Source: Pseudomonas syringae
GTDB lineage: Bacteria > Pseudomonadota > Gammaproteobacteria > Pseudomonadales > Pseudomonadaceae
Length of the DNA stretch: 64,000 bases
Reading direction: 5' to 3'
Assembly: GCF_021605415.1 (NCBI RefSeq)
Contig: NZ_WKEQ01000001.1
Location: 62,001 to 126,000 of the forward strand
In this document: positions 11,724-20,430 of the stretch, piece by piece
How positions within the stretch are numbered: position 1 is the stretch's first letter
Layout: the number at the start of each line of letters is the position of its first letter
The notes under the pieces: model-generated
Database searches by the model: none
The model's input: the letters and a program-made list of their open reading frames with translations, nothing else
Told to the model about the DNA's origin: nothing
Made by a program: the position numbers and the translations under genes

Positions 11724-12743
11724 ATGAACGCCCCCCGCACACCCAAACCTGCGCGCAAGAAGCCTGATTCCGCGACCCCGGCCAAGACCGTTGAGCCGCG
11801 TGAAAAGGCCAGCCTTCACCCGCGCAACCGCCATCAGGGTCGCTACGACTTCCCGGCGCTGATCAAAACCACGCCGGAACTGGCGAAGTTCGTGATCATC
11901 AACCCGTACGGCAAGGAAAGCATCGACTTCGCCAGCCCCGACGCCGTGCGCGTGTTCAACCGGGCGCTGCTCAAGTCGTTCTACGGCATCCAGCATTGGG
12001 ACATCCCGGCGGATTACCTTTGCCCACCGGTCCCGGGGCGCGCCGACTACGTGCACTTCCTGGCGGACCTGCTGGCCAGCATGAACGACGGCAAGGTGCC
12101 GCGCGGCGCGATCGTCAACGTTCTGGACATCGGCATGGGCGCCAACTGCGTTTATCCGCTGATTGGCAATAGCGAATACCGCTGGCATTTTCTTGGTTCG
12201 GAGATCGACCCGACGGCCGTGGCTGCCGCTAAAGCAATCGTTCAGTCCAATGATTTGAACAAGGTGATCCAGCTGCGTCAGCAGGAAAACCGCAAGCACA
12301 TCCTGATTGGCTTGCTGGAACCGGGCGAGCGTTTTGACCTGACCATGTGCAACCCGCCGTTCCACGCTTCGATGGACGAAGCGACCAAGGGCAGCGAGCG
12401 CAAATGGCGCGCACTGGGCCGTGCCGACCCGAAACGCAAACTGCCGGTATTGAATTTCGGCGGCCAATCGGCCGAATTGTGGTGTGAAGGTGGCGAAGCA
12501 CGTTTCGTGACGCAACTGATCGCCGAAAGCGCGAATTTCCAGCACAAAGTGCTGTGGTTCAGCACGCTGGTGTCGAAAGCCTCGAACTTGCCCGCCATCG
12601 AAACCGCCCTGAAAAAGGCTGGCGTGCTGGAAAGCCAGGTCGTGGAGATGTCGCAGGGGCAGAAGCAGAGCCGCTTCGTGGCCTGGACGTTCCAGACCAA
12701 GTCCGAGCAGCAGATCTGGCGCCGCGAGCGCTGGACACGCTAA
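11724..12743 (+). CDS. rlmF: 23S rRNA (adenine-1618 N6)-methyltransferase
   Basis: S-adenosylmethionine-dependent methyltransferase that modifies A1618 of 23S rRNA (YbiN family). 339 residues from ATG 11724. A basic, lysine/proline-rich N-terminus (about 1-35) precedes the SAM-binding glycine loop DIGMGA (135-140) and the adenine-methylase motif NPPF (210-213). An in-frame alternative start at 11676 would add 16 residues that do not resemble the family. Single gene, followed by a terminator shared with hupN. Confidence 0.94.
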   Translation: MNAPRTPKPARKKPDSATPAKTVEPREKASLHPRNRHQGRYDFPALIKTTPELAKFVIINPYGKESIDFASPDAVRVFNRALLKSFYGIQHWDIPADYLCPPVPGRADYVHFLADLLASMNDGKVPRGAIVNVLDIGMGANCVYPLIGNSEYRWHFLGSEIDPTAVAAAKAIVQSNDLNKVIQLRQQENRKHILIGLLEPGERFDLTMCNPPFHASMDEATKGSERKWRALGRADPKRKLPVLNFGGQSAELWCEGGEARFVTQLIAESANFQHKVLWFSTLVSKASNLPAIETALKKAGVLESQVVEMSQGQKQSRFVAWTFQTKSEQQIWRRERWTR

Positions 12744-12771
12744 GCCTGATTACGGTTTAACCCCAATCAAT

Positions 12772-12799
12772 TGTGGGAGGGAGCAGGCGCGCTCCCACA
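12772..12799. repeat. Short REP-like palindrome
   Basis: TGTGGGAG and CTCCCACA arms with a 12-nt centre (GGAGCAGGCGCG). It looks like a minimal or degraded copy of the GTGGGAGCGAGCC family. Confidence 0.55.
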
Positions 12800-12843
12800 G
12801 AGACTGAGCGATGGTTTCGTAGCATCGTTAAATCGCAGGCATA

Positions 12844-12882
12844 AAAAAACCGTGCCCGGATCACTCCGGTGCACGGTTTTTT
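12844..12882. terminator. Bidirectional terminator between rlmF and hupN
   Basis: AAAAAACCGTGC pairs with GCACGGTTTTTT, extended by CCGGA/TCCGG around a 4-nt loop. It lies 8 nt beyond the hupN stop and 100 nt beyond rlmF. Confidence 0.92.
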
Positions 12883-12890
12883 ACAAAGTC

Positions 12891-13172
12891 TTACTTGTTA
12901 ATGCCGTCGGTCAGCGCTTTGGCTGGAACGAACTTAACAACTTTCTTGGCAGCGATTTCGATGGCAGCGCCAGTCGAAGGGTTACGGCCAGTGCGGGCAG
13001 GACGCTCGGTCACTTTCAGCTTGCCGATACCTGGCAAGGTGATTTCGGCACCGTTTTCCAGCTGATCAGCAACGATTTGGCCCAGTTGCTCCAGAGCGTT
13101 ACGCGCGGTGGTTTTCGGCGCGTCGATAGCTTCAGCGATGTCGGCGATCAGTTGGTCTTTAGTAAGAGCCAT
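12891..13172 (-). CDS. hupN: HU-family nucleoid protein (HupN type)
   Basis: Small DNA-bending histone-like protein of 93 residues from MALTKDQLIADIAEAID. The HU signature appears as GIGKLKVTERPARTGRNPSTGAA with the beta-arm RNPSTG. Pseudomonads carry three HU genes (hupA, hupB, hupN). The yejK/ndpA neighbour points to hupN, an assignment based on recalled P. putida gene order. A longer open frame reaches 13253 but lacks homology upstream of Met at 13172, which has AAGGAA upstream. Confidence 0.9.
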   Translation of the reverse strand: MALTKDQLIADIAEAIDAPKTTARNALEQLGQIVADQLENGAEITLPGIGKLKVTERPARTGRNPSTGAAIEIAAKKVVKFVPAKALTDGINK

Positions 13173-13670
13173 GTAGTGTTCCTTCCCTATCAAATTCATA
13201 TGGATTGCAGAGTGCAGTGTCAGCCATCGAGCCCGATCTTCTGGATCTGGCACCCTCGGCGATAACCACGACGAGTCGGGTTATAGATGCCGAAATCAGG
13301 GTTTGGTTCGACCTGACAAATGCTGAATGCACGCTTAACGCAGTGACTTCGCGTAAGACCGGGCAAAACTAGCACAGCGACAAGGAAATATCCGCTTCTA
13401 GCTACCTATTTGGTCAGCTTTATTGCACCAAAACGCTAAAAAACTGCATAAGCCCCGCTCCGAGACCCGGAATTGTCCTACACCCCCCGTGTAAGAGCTG
13501 CCGAAGGCTGTGATCTTTCGATTTTCGTTTTTAAAAAACAAGGTCAAAAGATTACAGCCTTCGGCGGCTCCTACACGGCCATGCGCACAGCGTTCCAACT
13601 GAGGTTTGCGGTACACTGGGCGCTTTTTCGGGGGAGCCTGCCCTCCTCCCTTCCAACAGCCGAGAAGCCC
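13173..13670. other. 498-bp divergent control region, hupN/yejK
   Basis: Holds the hupN promoter side (AT-rich around 13370-13445), then a REPIN at 13490-13576, then the yejK leader. No conserved reading frame and no RNA gene was recognised. Confidence 0.6.
13490..13576. repeat. REPIN, GTAGGAGCTGCCG family
   Basis: Inverted arms TGTAAGAGCTGCCGAAGG... and ...CCTTCGGCGGCTCCTACAC around an AT-rich centre, in the hupN-yejK gap. Confidence 0.85.
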
Positions 13671-14675
13671 ATGCCGATCCGTCATTGCATCGTCCATTTG
13701 ATCGACAAAAAACCCGACGGCACACCCGCAGTTTTGCATGCCCGTGACTCCGAACTGGCTGAGTCCGATGCCATCGAGAACATGCTTGCCGACCTCAATG
13801 AAAGCTATAACGCCAAACAGGGCAAAGCCTGGGGTCTGTTCCATCCGGAATCCGGCGCGTTCCCGTTCAGCGGCTGGCTGAAGGAATACTTTGAAGGCGC
13901 GCAGGACTTCACGGCATTCAGCCGGGTGGCAGTGGAACATCTGCAGAAGCTGATGGAAGAATCGAACCTGTCGGTGGGCGGTCACGTGCTGTTCGCTCAT
14001 TACCAGCAAGGCATGACCGACTATTTGGCCATCGCCCTGCTCCACCACAGCGAAGGTGTGGCGGTGACCGATGCTCTGGACGTAACCCCGTCGCGCCACC
14101 TCGACCTCGGCCAGTTGCATCTCGCGGCGCGGATCAACGTCTCCGAGTGGCAGAACAACAAACAGTCCAAGCAATACATTTCGTTCATCAAGGGCAAAAA
14201 CGGCAAGAAAGTCTCGGAATACTTCCGTGACTTCATCGGCTGCCAGGAAGGTGTCGACGGGCCGGGCGAGACCCGCACGCTGCTCAAGGCCTTCAGCGAT
14301 TTTGTCGAAAGCGAAGATCTGCCGGAAGAATCCGCCCGCGAGAAAACCAAAACCCTGGTGGATTACGCCAGCAGCCAGGCCAAGCTGGGCGAGCCGATGG
14401 GCCTGGAGGAACTTTCGGAACTGATCGACGAAGAACGCCCGAAAGCCTTCTACGACCATATCCGCAACAAGGACTATGGGCTGTCGCCGGAGATTCCGGC
14501 GGATAAACGCACCCTGAATCAGTTCCGCCGCTTCACCGGTCGCGCCGAAGGCCTGTCGATCAGTTTCGAAGCACACCTGCTGGGCTCGAAGATCGAGTAC
14601 GACGAAGAAGCCGGAACACTGGTCATCAAGGGCTTGCCGACGTCGCTCACCGATCAGTTGAAGCGGCGTAACTGA
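13671..14675 (+). CDS. yejK: Nucleoid-associated protein YejK/NdpA
   Basis: 37-kDa nucleoid-associated protein family, 334 residues from ATG 13671 ([19 protein letters not shown]). Homology starts there, so the 66 upstream in-frame codons, which run through a REPIN, are not coding. Exact biochemical role is poorly known: it binds or associates with DNA. It is divergent from hupN, another nucleoid protein, and its stop overlaps the start of the next gene by one base (TGATG), a sign of coupled translation. Confidence 0.93.
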   Translation: MPIRHCIVHLIDKKPDGTPAVLHARDSELAESDAIENMLADLNESYNAKQGKAWGLFHPESGAFPFSGWLKEYFEGAQDFTAFSRVAVEHLQKLMEESNLSVGGHVLFAHYQQGMTDYLAIALLHHSEGVAVTDALDVTPSRHLDLGQLHLAARINVSEWQNNKQSKQYISFIKGKNGKKVSEYFRDFIGCQEGVDGPGETRTLLKAFSDFVESEDLPEESAREKTKTLVDYASSQAKLGEPMGLEELSELIDEERPKAFYDHIRNKDYGLSPEIPADKRTLNQFRRFTGRAEGLSISFEAHLLGSKIEYDEEAGTLVIKGLPTSLTDQLKRRN

Positions 14676-15025
14676 TGCTCGGCAATGTACTGAAAAAGGT
14701 TCTGCTGGTTCTGCTGGTCGTCGTGGTCTATCAGAACTGGGGCAAGGTCGAGCGGTTGTTCAATCCCTCGCAGATGGTTTCGGAGCAGACGCGCGCAAAT
14801 GCCAACGTCGTGCTCTACGCCACCGACTGGTGCGGCTACTGCAAGCAGACCAAGCGCTTTCTCGACAGCAAGGGGATTGCGTTCAAGGAATTCGATATCG
14901 AGAAGGACGCCGAGGCGCGCAAGGCGTATGAAGCGCTGGGCGGGCGCGGGATTCCGTTGATCGATGTGAATGGCACGTTGATTCGCGGGTTTGATCCTGA
15001 CGAAATTCTGGCCGCATTGAAATAA
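14675..15025 (+). CDS. Membrane-anchored glutaredoxin
   Basis: 116 residues. One hydrophobic segment (about 6-20, VLKKVLLVLLVVVVY) is followed by a glutaredoxin fold with the dithiol centre CGYC (Cys53, Cys56), the cis-proline region GGRGIPLIDVNG and the C-terminal GFDPDEI. It should reduce disulfides or glutathione mixed disulfides. With no charged flank except K7 and K8 the topology is not certain. The start overlaps the yejK stop, so expression is linked to a nucleoid protein. Not the same as soluble GrxC. Confidence 0.85.
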   Translation: MLGNVLKKVLLVLLVVVVYQNWGKVERLFNPSQMVSEQTRANANVVLYATDWCGYCKQTKRFLDSKGIAFKEFDIEKDAEARKAYEALGGRGIPLIDVNGTLIRGFDPDEILAALK

Positions 15026-15029
15026 ATGC

Positions 15030-15111
15030 AGGAGCGAGCCTGCTCGCGAAGGCGACAGTACATTCAACATCTGTGTACCCGACATACCGTTTTCGCGAGC
15101 AGGCTCGCTCT
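15030..15111. repeat. REP pair, GGAGCGAGCCTGCTCGCG family
   Basis: AGGAGCGAGCCTGCTCGCGAA (given in two parts: AGGAGCGAGCC, TGCTCGCGAA) and its inverted copy TTTCGCGAGCAGGCTCGCT, between the convergent glutaredoxin and GST genes. Confidence 0.85.
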
Positions 15112-15123
15112 TGGCATCGATCG

Positions 15124-16059
15124 TCAGTGCTTTTCGATACGGAAACCAAAACGCGGGAAGTGCACATGCACCACGCCGCCGCGCTCGTCTTCACGACGCA
15201 CAATCAATTCCTCACGACCAGCAAACAACAACTCCCCCGCGACCGGATCAACGCCATAGTCAATGGCGGAAATCGTCACTTGCTGCCCCGCGACAAAACC
15301 GTTCGGATCGACAAACTGTTCATCCGGCAGCGCCGCCGGCGTGGCATTTCGCGCGACCTCCAGTGCTTCTTCCGAACTCATTTCGCTGGCGGCGCCATGC
15401 CCGAAGCCCAGCACACGACCCAGCCACGCGCTGACCGCCGGATAAGCATCGACAAACGGCGCCGTCACGTGAGTTGCCTTGAGGAACCACATCGGATGTG
15501 CCAACGCGAAGTCGGCAATCGATGGTTCACCGAACAGAAAGTCACCTTGCTCGCGCTGCAACTGTTGTTCAAGTCGCGCCATGATCGTCGGCCACTGATG
15601 CTTGGCTTGTTCGGCAGGCAGTCGGGTAGCGCTGCCACCGCTGAACAGACCGGCCCGGTCAGCAATGAACGCTTTGATTGCTTCCGGCGGCAACTTGCCA
15701 AATCGCACTGCCACGGATTCTGGCTGGAACACCAGGCTGACTGCGTGCTGGAAAACGACCGAATCGGCCCATGCCGCGAAAGTGGCCGCGATCATTTCCT
15801 GACCTTCGGGAAAGAACGCCGGCAGGGCTTTTTCCTGCTCCAGACGACGGGCGATCAGCGCGGTGTCACAGTAGATATCGGCACCGACCTGCAACACCGG
15901 TGTCTTGCGGTATCCACCAGTCAGTGCAGTGAGATCGGGTTTAGGCATCACTGGCGAGATATGAACCGAGCGCCAGGACAGCCCCTTGAAGCCCAGCAAC
16001 AGACGGGCCTTTTCGGCGAATGGAGAAGTCGGGTAATGGTGCAGAATCAATTCAGACAT
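15124..16059 (-). CDS. Glutathione S-transferase family protein
   Basis: 311 residues. An N-terminal thioredoxin-like domain (MSELILHHYPTSPFAEKARLLL, with the Ser/Pro of YPTSPFAEK in the glutathione-site position and KTPVLQ as the cis-Pro loop) precedes an all-helical domain (about 90-215). About 90 C-terminal residues form an extra beta-rich extension ending HFPRFGFRIEKH, longer than the usual 200-220-residue GST. The substrate cannot be told. It is a single gene ending against a REP pair. Confidence 0.88.
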   Translation of the reverse strand: MSELILHHYPTSPFAEKARLLLGFKGLSWRSVHISPVMPKPDLTALTGGYRKTPVLQVGADIYCDTALIARRLEQEKALPAFFPEGQEMIAATFAAWADSVVFQHAVSLVFQPESVAVRFGKLPPEAIKAFIADRAGLFSGGSATRLPAEQAKHQWPTIMARLEQQLQREQGDFLFGEPSIADFALAHPMWFLKATHVTAPFVDAYPAVSAWLGRVLGFGHGAASEMSSEEALEVARNATPAALPDEQFVDPNGFVAGQQVTISAIDYGVDPVAGELLFAGREELIVRREDERGGVVHVHFPRFGFRIEKH

Positions 16060-16143
16060 GCTCGGCTCCGCCGCTCAAATAGTGAATCGGCAGCTTAACG
16101 TGCATTTGAATAGCAGCCTACAGATCTGCCTGATGGGAACCAA

Positions 16144-16446
16144 TCAGTCAGATTGATAAGACGCCACCAGGCACTCCTTGGCGCTTTTCCTGAGTTTCTT
16201 GATCAGCCGTTCCTGACGCAATGCATCCCCTTTGTCGCGGCAAAGCTCGGTGTAGACCAGCGCCATCGCCGGACTGGAAAGGAAGAACCGCGCGCCCTTG
16301 CCGCTTTGATGCTTGGCAAAGCGGCGCACCGGATCATCACTGATGCCGCAGTACAGCGAGCCATTGGCGGCGCGCACCAGGTAGACGAACCAGGATTTGC
16401 TCGCTGGAACGTCGGCATCGACAGAATTTTCGCTGAGGGTCGTCAC
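16144..16446 (-). CDS. GIY-YIG domain protein (UPF0213/YhbQ-like)
   Basis: 100 residues. The core [28 protein letters not shown] carries the YLV...YCGIS version of the GIY-YIG motif and the following Arg of the nuclease fold. Single-domain members are presumed DNA nucleases, but no role is established for this one. The first 17 residues ([17 protein letters not shown]) are non-conserved. Confidence 0.88.
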   Translation of the reverse strand: MTTLSENSVDADVPASKSWFVYLVRAANGSLYCGISDDPVRRFAKHQSGKGARFFLSSPAMALVYTELCRDKGDALRQERLIKKLRKSAKECLVASYQSD

Positions 16447-16486
16447 TGGTCGATCAAAGGCGTGTAGGAAACAGGCCGCGATCTTA

Positions 16487-16957
16487 TCAGCGCCCGGCCT
16501 GAAATGCCTTCAGTCCCTTCAATGCCTGTGCCCGCACGGCGTTGCGCACCAACGGCGTCCAGCCCAACAACAGGCCTTTGAAGCCCAGCGCCTGACGCGA
16601 CCAGCGCCATAGGTCGAAACGGTCGTGATGCTCGCATATCTTGCCGTCACGGAAGACGAAACGTGCCTGGATATCGTTGATGACGATATTGCCGGTCTGG
16701 CTGAACAGGTACGTCGCGATCCAGTGCGCGCCGCCGGTGCGATCGTCGGCGCGGACGTTGTCGAAGGTCAGGGAGAAGTCTTTGGCGCGGGTGGTGAGCA
16801 TGCGCCACATGTCGCCGGCATCGCGGCCGCGCAATTCGCCGAAGGCCGGGTCGCTGAACACCACGTCATCGGTGTAGCACGCCGCCATGGCCTCGGCATC
16901 GAGGCGCTGGAACGCTTGGTAGAAACGGGTGATCAGGGCGCTGTGGGCGTCACTCAT
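16487..16957 (-). CDS. NTF2-like (SnoaL) domain protein
   Basis: 156 residues from ATG 16957, which has GGAG 8 nt upstream. An in-frame TTG at 16963 is less likely. The pattern [36 protein letters not shown] followed by [14 protein letters not shown] and the late [18 protein letters not shown] is a typical cone-shaped NTF2/SnoaL fold. Such proteins can be small isomerases, cyclases or ligand binders, and the sequence gives no substrate. It appears to be a single gene. Confidence 0.86.
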   Translation of the reverse strand: MSDAHSALITRFYQAFQRLDAEAMAACYTDDVVFSDPAFGELRGRDAGDMWRMLTTRAKDFSLTFDNVRADDRTGGAHWIATYLFSQTGNIVINDIQARFVFRDGKICEHHDRFDLWRWSRQALGFKGLLLGWTPLVRNAVRAQALKGLKAFQAGR

Positions 16958-17056
16958 GGGCAAGCTCCGGGAATGTACAGATTGCCATCACCTTAATCTG
17001 CAAAGCACGGAAACACTATCGGCATTCGCGCTCCGAATACCGAATACACCCAAACC

Positions 17057-17145
17057 CTGTAGGAGCGAGCCGGCTCGCGATAGCGTCCGACCTGGCCATA
17101 TTGCGAGGACCGATCCACCGTTATCGCGAGCAGGCTCGTTCCTGC
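17057..17145. repeat. REP pair, GGAGCGAGCC family
   Basis: CTGTAGGAGCGAGCCGGCTC and the inverted TATCGCGAGCAGGCTCGTTC, separated by 39 nt. Lies just past the MFS gene stop. Confidence 0.82.
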
Positions 17146-17154
17146 ATTAGAAGA

Positions 17155-18459
17155 TCAGATCTTTTCGCTTTCGACCTGCACGTACAACGCACGTCCGGCG
17201 CCGAGACCGGCGAGGATCGCACCGATACCCACGACCCCGAAAATCCAGCCCACGGCATTCCAGCCGCCCGTCCAGTCATGCACGACACCGACCGCGAACG
17301 GCCCCATCGACGCCAGCGTGTAACCAAAGCCCTGAGACATGCTTGAAAGGTTCGCTGCCACATGGGAATCGCGCGAGCGCAACACGATCAGCGTCAGCGC
17401 CAGAGAGAACGCACCGCCCTGCCCCAGTCCCAGCAAAATCGCCCAGCCCCACAGGCCTTCGATCGGCGCGTACAGGCAACCGAACAGTCCGCCAAGGGTC
17501 AGCGCCATGACCACGACGACGGCCAGACGCTGATCTTTGCCGCGTGTTGCCAGCCACGGTGCGGCCAGAGAACTGGCGAGCTGGACGATGACGGAACCGG
17601 ACAGTACCAGCCCGGCCTGCGTCGGTGTCAGGCCACGGCCGATCAGGATCGACGGCAACCAGCCGAACACGATATACGCCAGGGATGATTGCAGGCCCAT
17701 GTACAACGTTACCTGCCAGGCGAGCGGATCACGCAGCAACCCGCGAACGCGATAGGCGACATTGTGCGCTCCGTGTTTACGGCCCACTTGCGGTAGCCAG
17801 AACACCGCCGCCGCCAGCGCCGGGATCACCCAGAAACCGAGTCCCAGCGCCCAACTGTTATCAAAATGCACGCTCAGCGGCACGGTCGAACCCGCCGCCA
17901 TGGCCGCGCCAAGACACAGGGCCATGGTATAGACGCCGGTCATGCTGCCGGCATGTTTGGCAAAGTCGCGTTTGACGATCCCCGGCAACAGTACACCGAT
18001 GATGCCGATACTCGCGCCGGCCAAAATGCTGCCGGCAAACAGACCGGTTTCACCAAAGTTGCTGCGCAGAATAATGCCGCCCGCCAACGTCAGCAAAATA
18101 CCCAGCACCACTCGTTCGGCACCGAAGCGCCGTGCCAGGACCGGCGCCAGCGGTGCGAACAAGCCAAGGCAAAGCACTGGCAACGTCGTCAGCAAACCGG
18201 CCTGCGACGCCGACAGCCCAAGGCTTTTCGACACCTCGCTGAGCATCGGCGCCATGCTCGACAGCGCCGGCCGCAGATTCAGTGCAACCAGAACAAGACC
18301 CAGCAGCAACAGCCATGGGCGACGCAACAGCGGATGGCTTTGCTGCACCTGGTCGTCATCGGCTTCGGCGTCGATCAGCAACGCTTCGAGTTCGGCGGCG
18401 CGTTGAGGATTTGTGGATACATCATTGCGGGACATGGACTTCTCGGTTTCAAGGTTCAT
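17155..18459 (-). CDS. MFS transporter, CynX/NimT (YeaN) type
   Basis: 434 residues with about 12 membrane helices after a 45-residue acidic cytoplasmic tail (ELEALLIDAEADDDQVQQ). LNLRPALSSMAPMLSEV at the first helix and the internal GMITxVY-like motif (AGSMTGVYTMALCLGAA) match the cyanate/2-nitroimidazole permease branch. The substrate is unknown. ATG 18459 overlaps the end of the upstream GntR gene by 11 nt. A second start at 18435 (MSRNDVS) is possible. Overlap with the regulator suggests the regulator controls this transporter. Confidence 0.9.
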   Translation of the reverse strand: MNLETEKSMSRNDVSTNPQRAAELEALLIDAEADDDQVQQSHPLLRRPWLLLLGLVLVALNLRPALSSMAPMLSEVSKSLGLSASQAGLLTTLPVLCLGLFAPLAPVLARRFGAERVVLGILLTLAGGIILRSNFGETGLFAGSILAGASIGIIGVLLPGIVKRDFAKHAGSMTGVYTMALCLGAAMAAGSTVPLSVHFDNSWALGLGFWVIPALAAAVFWLPQVGRKHGAHNVAYRVRGLLRDPLAWQVTLYMGLQSSLAYIVFGWLPSILIGRGLTPTQAGLVLSGSVIVQLASSLAAPWLATRGKDQRLAVVVVMALTLGGLFGCLYAPIEGLWGWAILLGLGQGGAFSLALTLIVLRSRDSHVAANLSSMSQGFGYTLASMGPFAVGVVHDWTGGWNAVGWIFGVVGIGAILAGLGAGRALYVQVESEKI

Positions 18460-19108
18460 TGATCAACTGCCTCGACAAGGCTTTGGCTCGCTCCGGGTCA
18501 CGTTGTTCCACCGCATCGAGCAGGTCGATGTGGAGGTCGAACACTTCCTGACGGCGTGGGACGATGTTCAGGGTCTGGCGCAATTGCGCGCCGATGACGC
18601 TGGAGAAATAGCGATACAGCTCGCTGAGGGTCGGGTTGTGCGCGGCATCCACCAGACGACCGTGGAAGGCCAGGTCACAGGCGATGTAAGTGTCGAGGTC
18701 GCCGTGATAGTGGCTGCCGCTGACGCCCAGCGCCTCGCGCAATGCGACCAAATCTTCATCGGTACGCCGCAGGGCAGCCAGGCCGATCGCCTCGACTTCG
18801 AGGATGTGCCGGGTTTCCCGGGCCTGCTCCGGCGAACAGCGCGACAACGCTTTCACGGTGTCCAGGGGATCGACTTTGGCGCGCACGTAACTGCCGTCAC
18901 CCTGCCGGATCTCGATCAACCCGGAAAACGCCAGCACCCGCATGGCTTCGCGAACAGTGTTGCGGCTGATGCCGAGCTCGGCGCACAGCTCAGGCTCGGT
19001 CGGCAGGCGCTGGCCGACCGCCCATACACCGTCGGTAATGCGCTGACGTAATTGATCCATGGCCTGATCGACCAGAGAGCGTTTAACAAGTGGAGAAATG
19101 TCTGACAT
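18449..19108 (-). CDS. GntR-family regulator, FadR subfamily
   Basis: 219 residues from ATG 19108. The N-terminal winged helix is LVDQAMDQLRQRITDGVWAVGQRLPTEPELCAELGISRNTVREAMRVLAFSGLIEIRQGDGSYV. The FCD ligand-binding domain follows (about 90-215), with the metal-site pattern D..FH (ACDLAFHGRLVDAAHNP). It overlaps the MFS gene and probably represses it until the transported compound binds. A TTG 21 nt further upstream is in frame but has no better ribosome-binding site. Confidence 0.92.
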   Translation of the reverse strand: MSDISPLVKRSLVDQAMDQLRQRITDGVWAVGQRLPTEPELCAELGISRNTVREAMRVLAFSGLIEIRQGDGSYVRAKVDPLDTVKALSRCSPEQARETRHILEVEAIGLAALRRTDEDLVALREALGVSGSHYHGDLDTYIACDLAFHGRLVDAAHNPTLSELYRYFSSVIGAQLRQTLNIVPRRQEVFDLHIDLLDAVEQRDPERAKALSRQLINEP

Positions 19109-19203
19109 TGGCCTCGCTCTTTCATCCAATCATGGGATGAATTTTCCGACATGTTAATCAGACCCACGTAGGACGGCAACCGCCTAGGTTCAAAGGGAGA
19201 CAC

Positions 19204-19599
19204 ATGGAGCGTCGGGTTGATGACTTGTCCGGCTGGGAACGCCAAAATTGCGGCGAGGTCGAGTTTGATGAAAGTTGCGGACAGCGCCATTCAGATGCAG
19301 GCGACGAGCTGATTAAAGCCAGCAGAAAGATGATCGGCAACGAGATGAAAAGAATCCGCCGCAAGCTGCACCTGTCACAAAAGGACGCCGTGCTCTTGCT
19401 CTCTGGAGGAGGCCACAACGCTTTTTCCCGTTATGAACGCGGTGAAATATTACCGCCCAAGGCGTTGATACTGCTGATGCGTCTGCTGGATCGTTATCCC
19501 TATATGCTCGCCGACGCAAAGGCTTTGGCCGAAGGCGCGGATCTCAGAGGCTTCAAGTTCACCGTCCACAAAGAACACGAAACGCTCAACGTATCCTGA
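19204..19599 (+). pseudogene. Orphan MqsA/YgiT-type antitoxin remnant
   Basis: 131-codon frame. The C-terminal two thirds are a good MqsA-type HTH domain: RRKLHLSQKDAVLLLSGGGHNAFSRYERGEILPPKALILLMRLLDRYP. The N-terminal zinc domain is damaged. Family members begin with a CPxC knuckle and have WxCxxCGE, whereas here the pattern reads DLSGWERQNCGEVEFDE, so one cysteine of the second pair is gone and the first pair is absent. Family-like sequence (RFKGRHM) continues in frame upstream of the ATG, but no start or CPxC is found. No mqsR-like toxin gene is adjacent. The DNA-binding part could still be made. Confidence 0.7.
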
Positions 19600-19603
19600 C
19601 CCC

Positions 19604-19634
19604 AAAAAAAACAAACCCGGCACAAGGCCGGGTT
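19604..19634 (-). terminator. Terminator after aapP
   Basis: AACCCGGC / GCCGGGTT stem with a 5-nt loop. On the minus strand it is followed by a T-rich tail (complement of the A8 run at 19604-19611). It also ends the convergent antitoxin-like gene. Confidence 0.9.
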
Positions 19635-19652
19635 GGTTTTACGCATCCATCA

Positions 19653-20417
19653 TCAATGCAGAATCTGACTCAGGAACAGCTTCGTCCGGTCATTCTGCGG
19701 ATTGTCGAAGAAGTCGTTCGGCGCCGCCTGTTCAACGATTTCGCCTTTGTCCATGAAGATCACGCGATTGGCCACGGTGCGGGCGAAGCCCATTTCGTGG
19801 GTCACGCAGAGCATGGTCATGCCGTCTTCGGCCAGGCCGATCATGGTGTCGAGTACTTCCTTCACCATCTCGGGGTCGAGGGCTGAAGTCGGCTCATCGA
19901 ACAGCATGATTTTCGGTTTCATGCACAGGGCGCGGGCGATGGCCACGCGTTGTTGCTGACCGCCGGACAGTTGCCCCGGGAATTTATGCGCCTGCTCTGG
20001 AATGCGCACGCGTTCCAGGTAATGCATGGCGATTTCCTCGGCCTTGCGCTTGGGCATTTTGCGTACCCACATCGGCGCCAGGGTGCAGTTCTGCAAAATG
20101 GTCAGGTGCGGGAACAGGTTGAAGTGCTGGAACACCATGCCGACTTCGCGACGGATCGCTTCGATCTGCTTGAGGTCGTTGGTCAGTTCCACGCCGTCAA
20201 CGACGATGCGGCCCTGCTGGTGCTCTTCCAGACGATTCAGGCAACGAATGGTCGTCGACTTGCCGGAGCCCGACGGGCCGCACAAAACGATACGTTCGCC
20301 CTGTTTAACGTCGAGGTTGATGTCCTTCAACACGTGGAACTGGCCGTACCACTTGTTGACGCCCTGCATCTGAATGATGCCTTCAGGGCCCACTGGCTTT
20401 TTGATTGCTTCGCTCAT
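19653..20417 (-). CDS. aapP: General L-amino acid ABC transporter, ATPase
   Basis: 254 residues. Energises AapQM-mediated uptake. Walker [11 protein letters not shown]-loop [12 protein letters not shown], signature [15 protein letters not shown], Walker [13 protein letters not shown] and switch His in CVTHEMGFA are all intact. It is the last gene of the aapJQMP operon, 13 nt after aapM, and has a terminator behind it. Confidence 0.95.
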   Translation of the reverse strand: MSEAIKKPVGPEGIIQMQGVNKWYGQFHVLKDINLDVKQGERIVLCGPSGSGKSTTIRCLNRLEEHQQGRIVVDGVELTNDLKQIEAIRREVGMVFQHFNLFPHLTILQNCTLAPMWVRKMPKRKAEEIAMHYLERVRIPEQAHKFPGQLSGGQQQRVAIARALCMKPKIMLFDEPTSALDPEMVKEVLDTMIGLAEDGMTMLCVTHEMGFARTVANRVIFMDKGEIVEQAAPNDFFDNPQNDRTKLFLSQILH

Positions 20418-20430
20418 TTACAGAGAACTC

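Noticed and set aside
12844..12882. Possible small RNA beside hupN
   Set aside because: The structure is fully explained as a bidirectional terminator.
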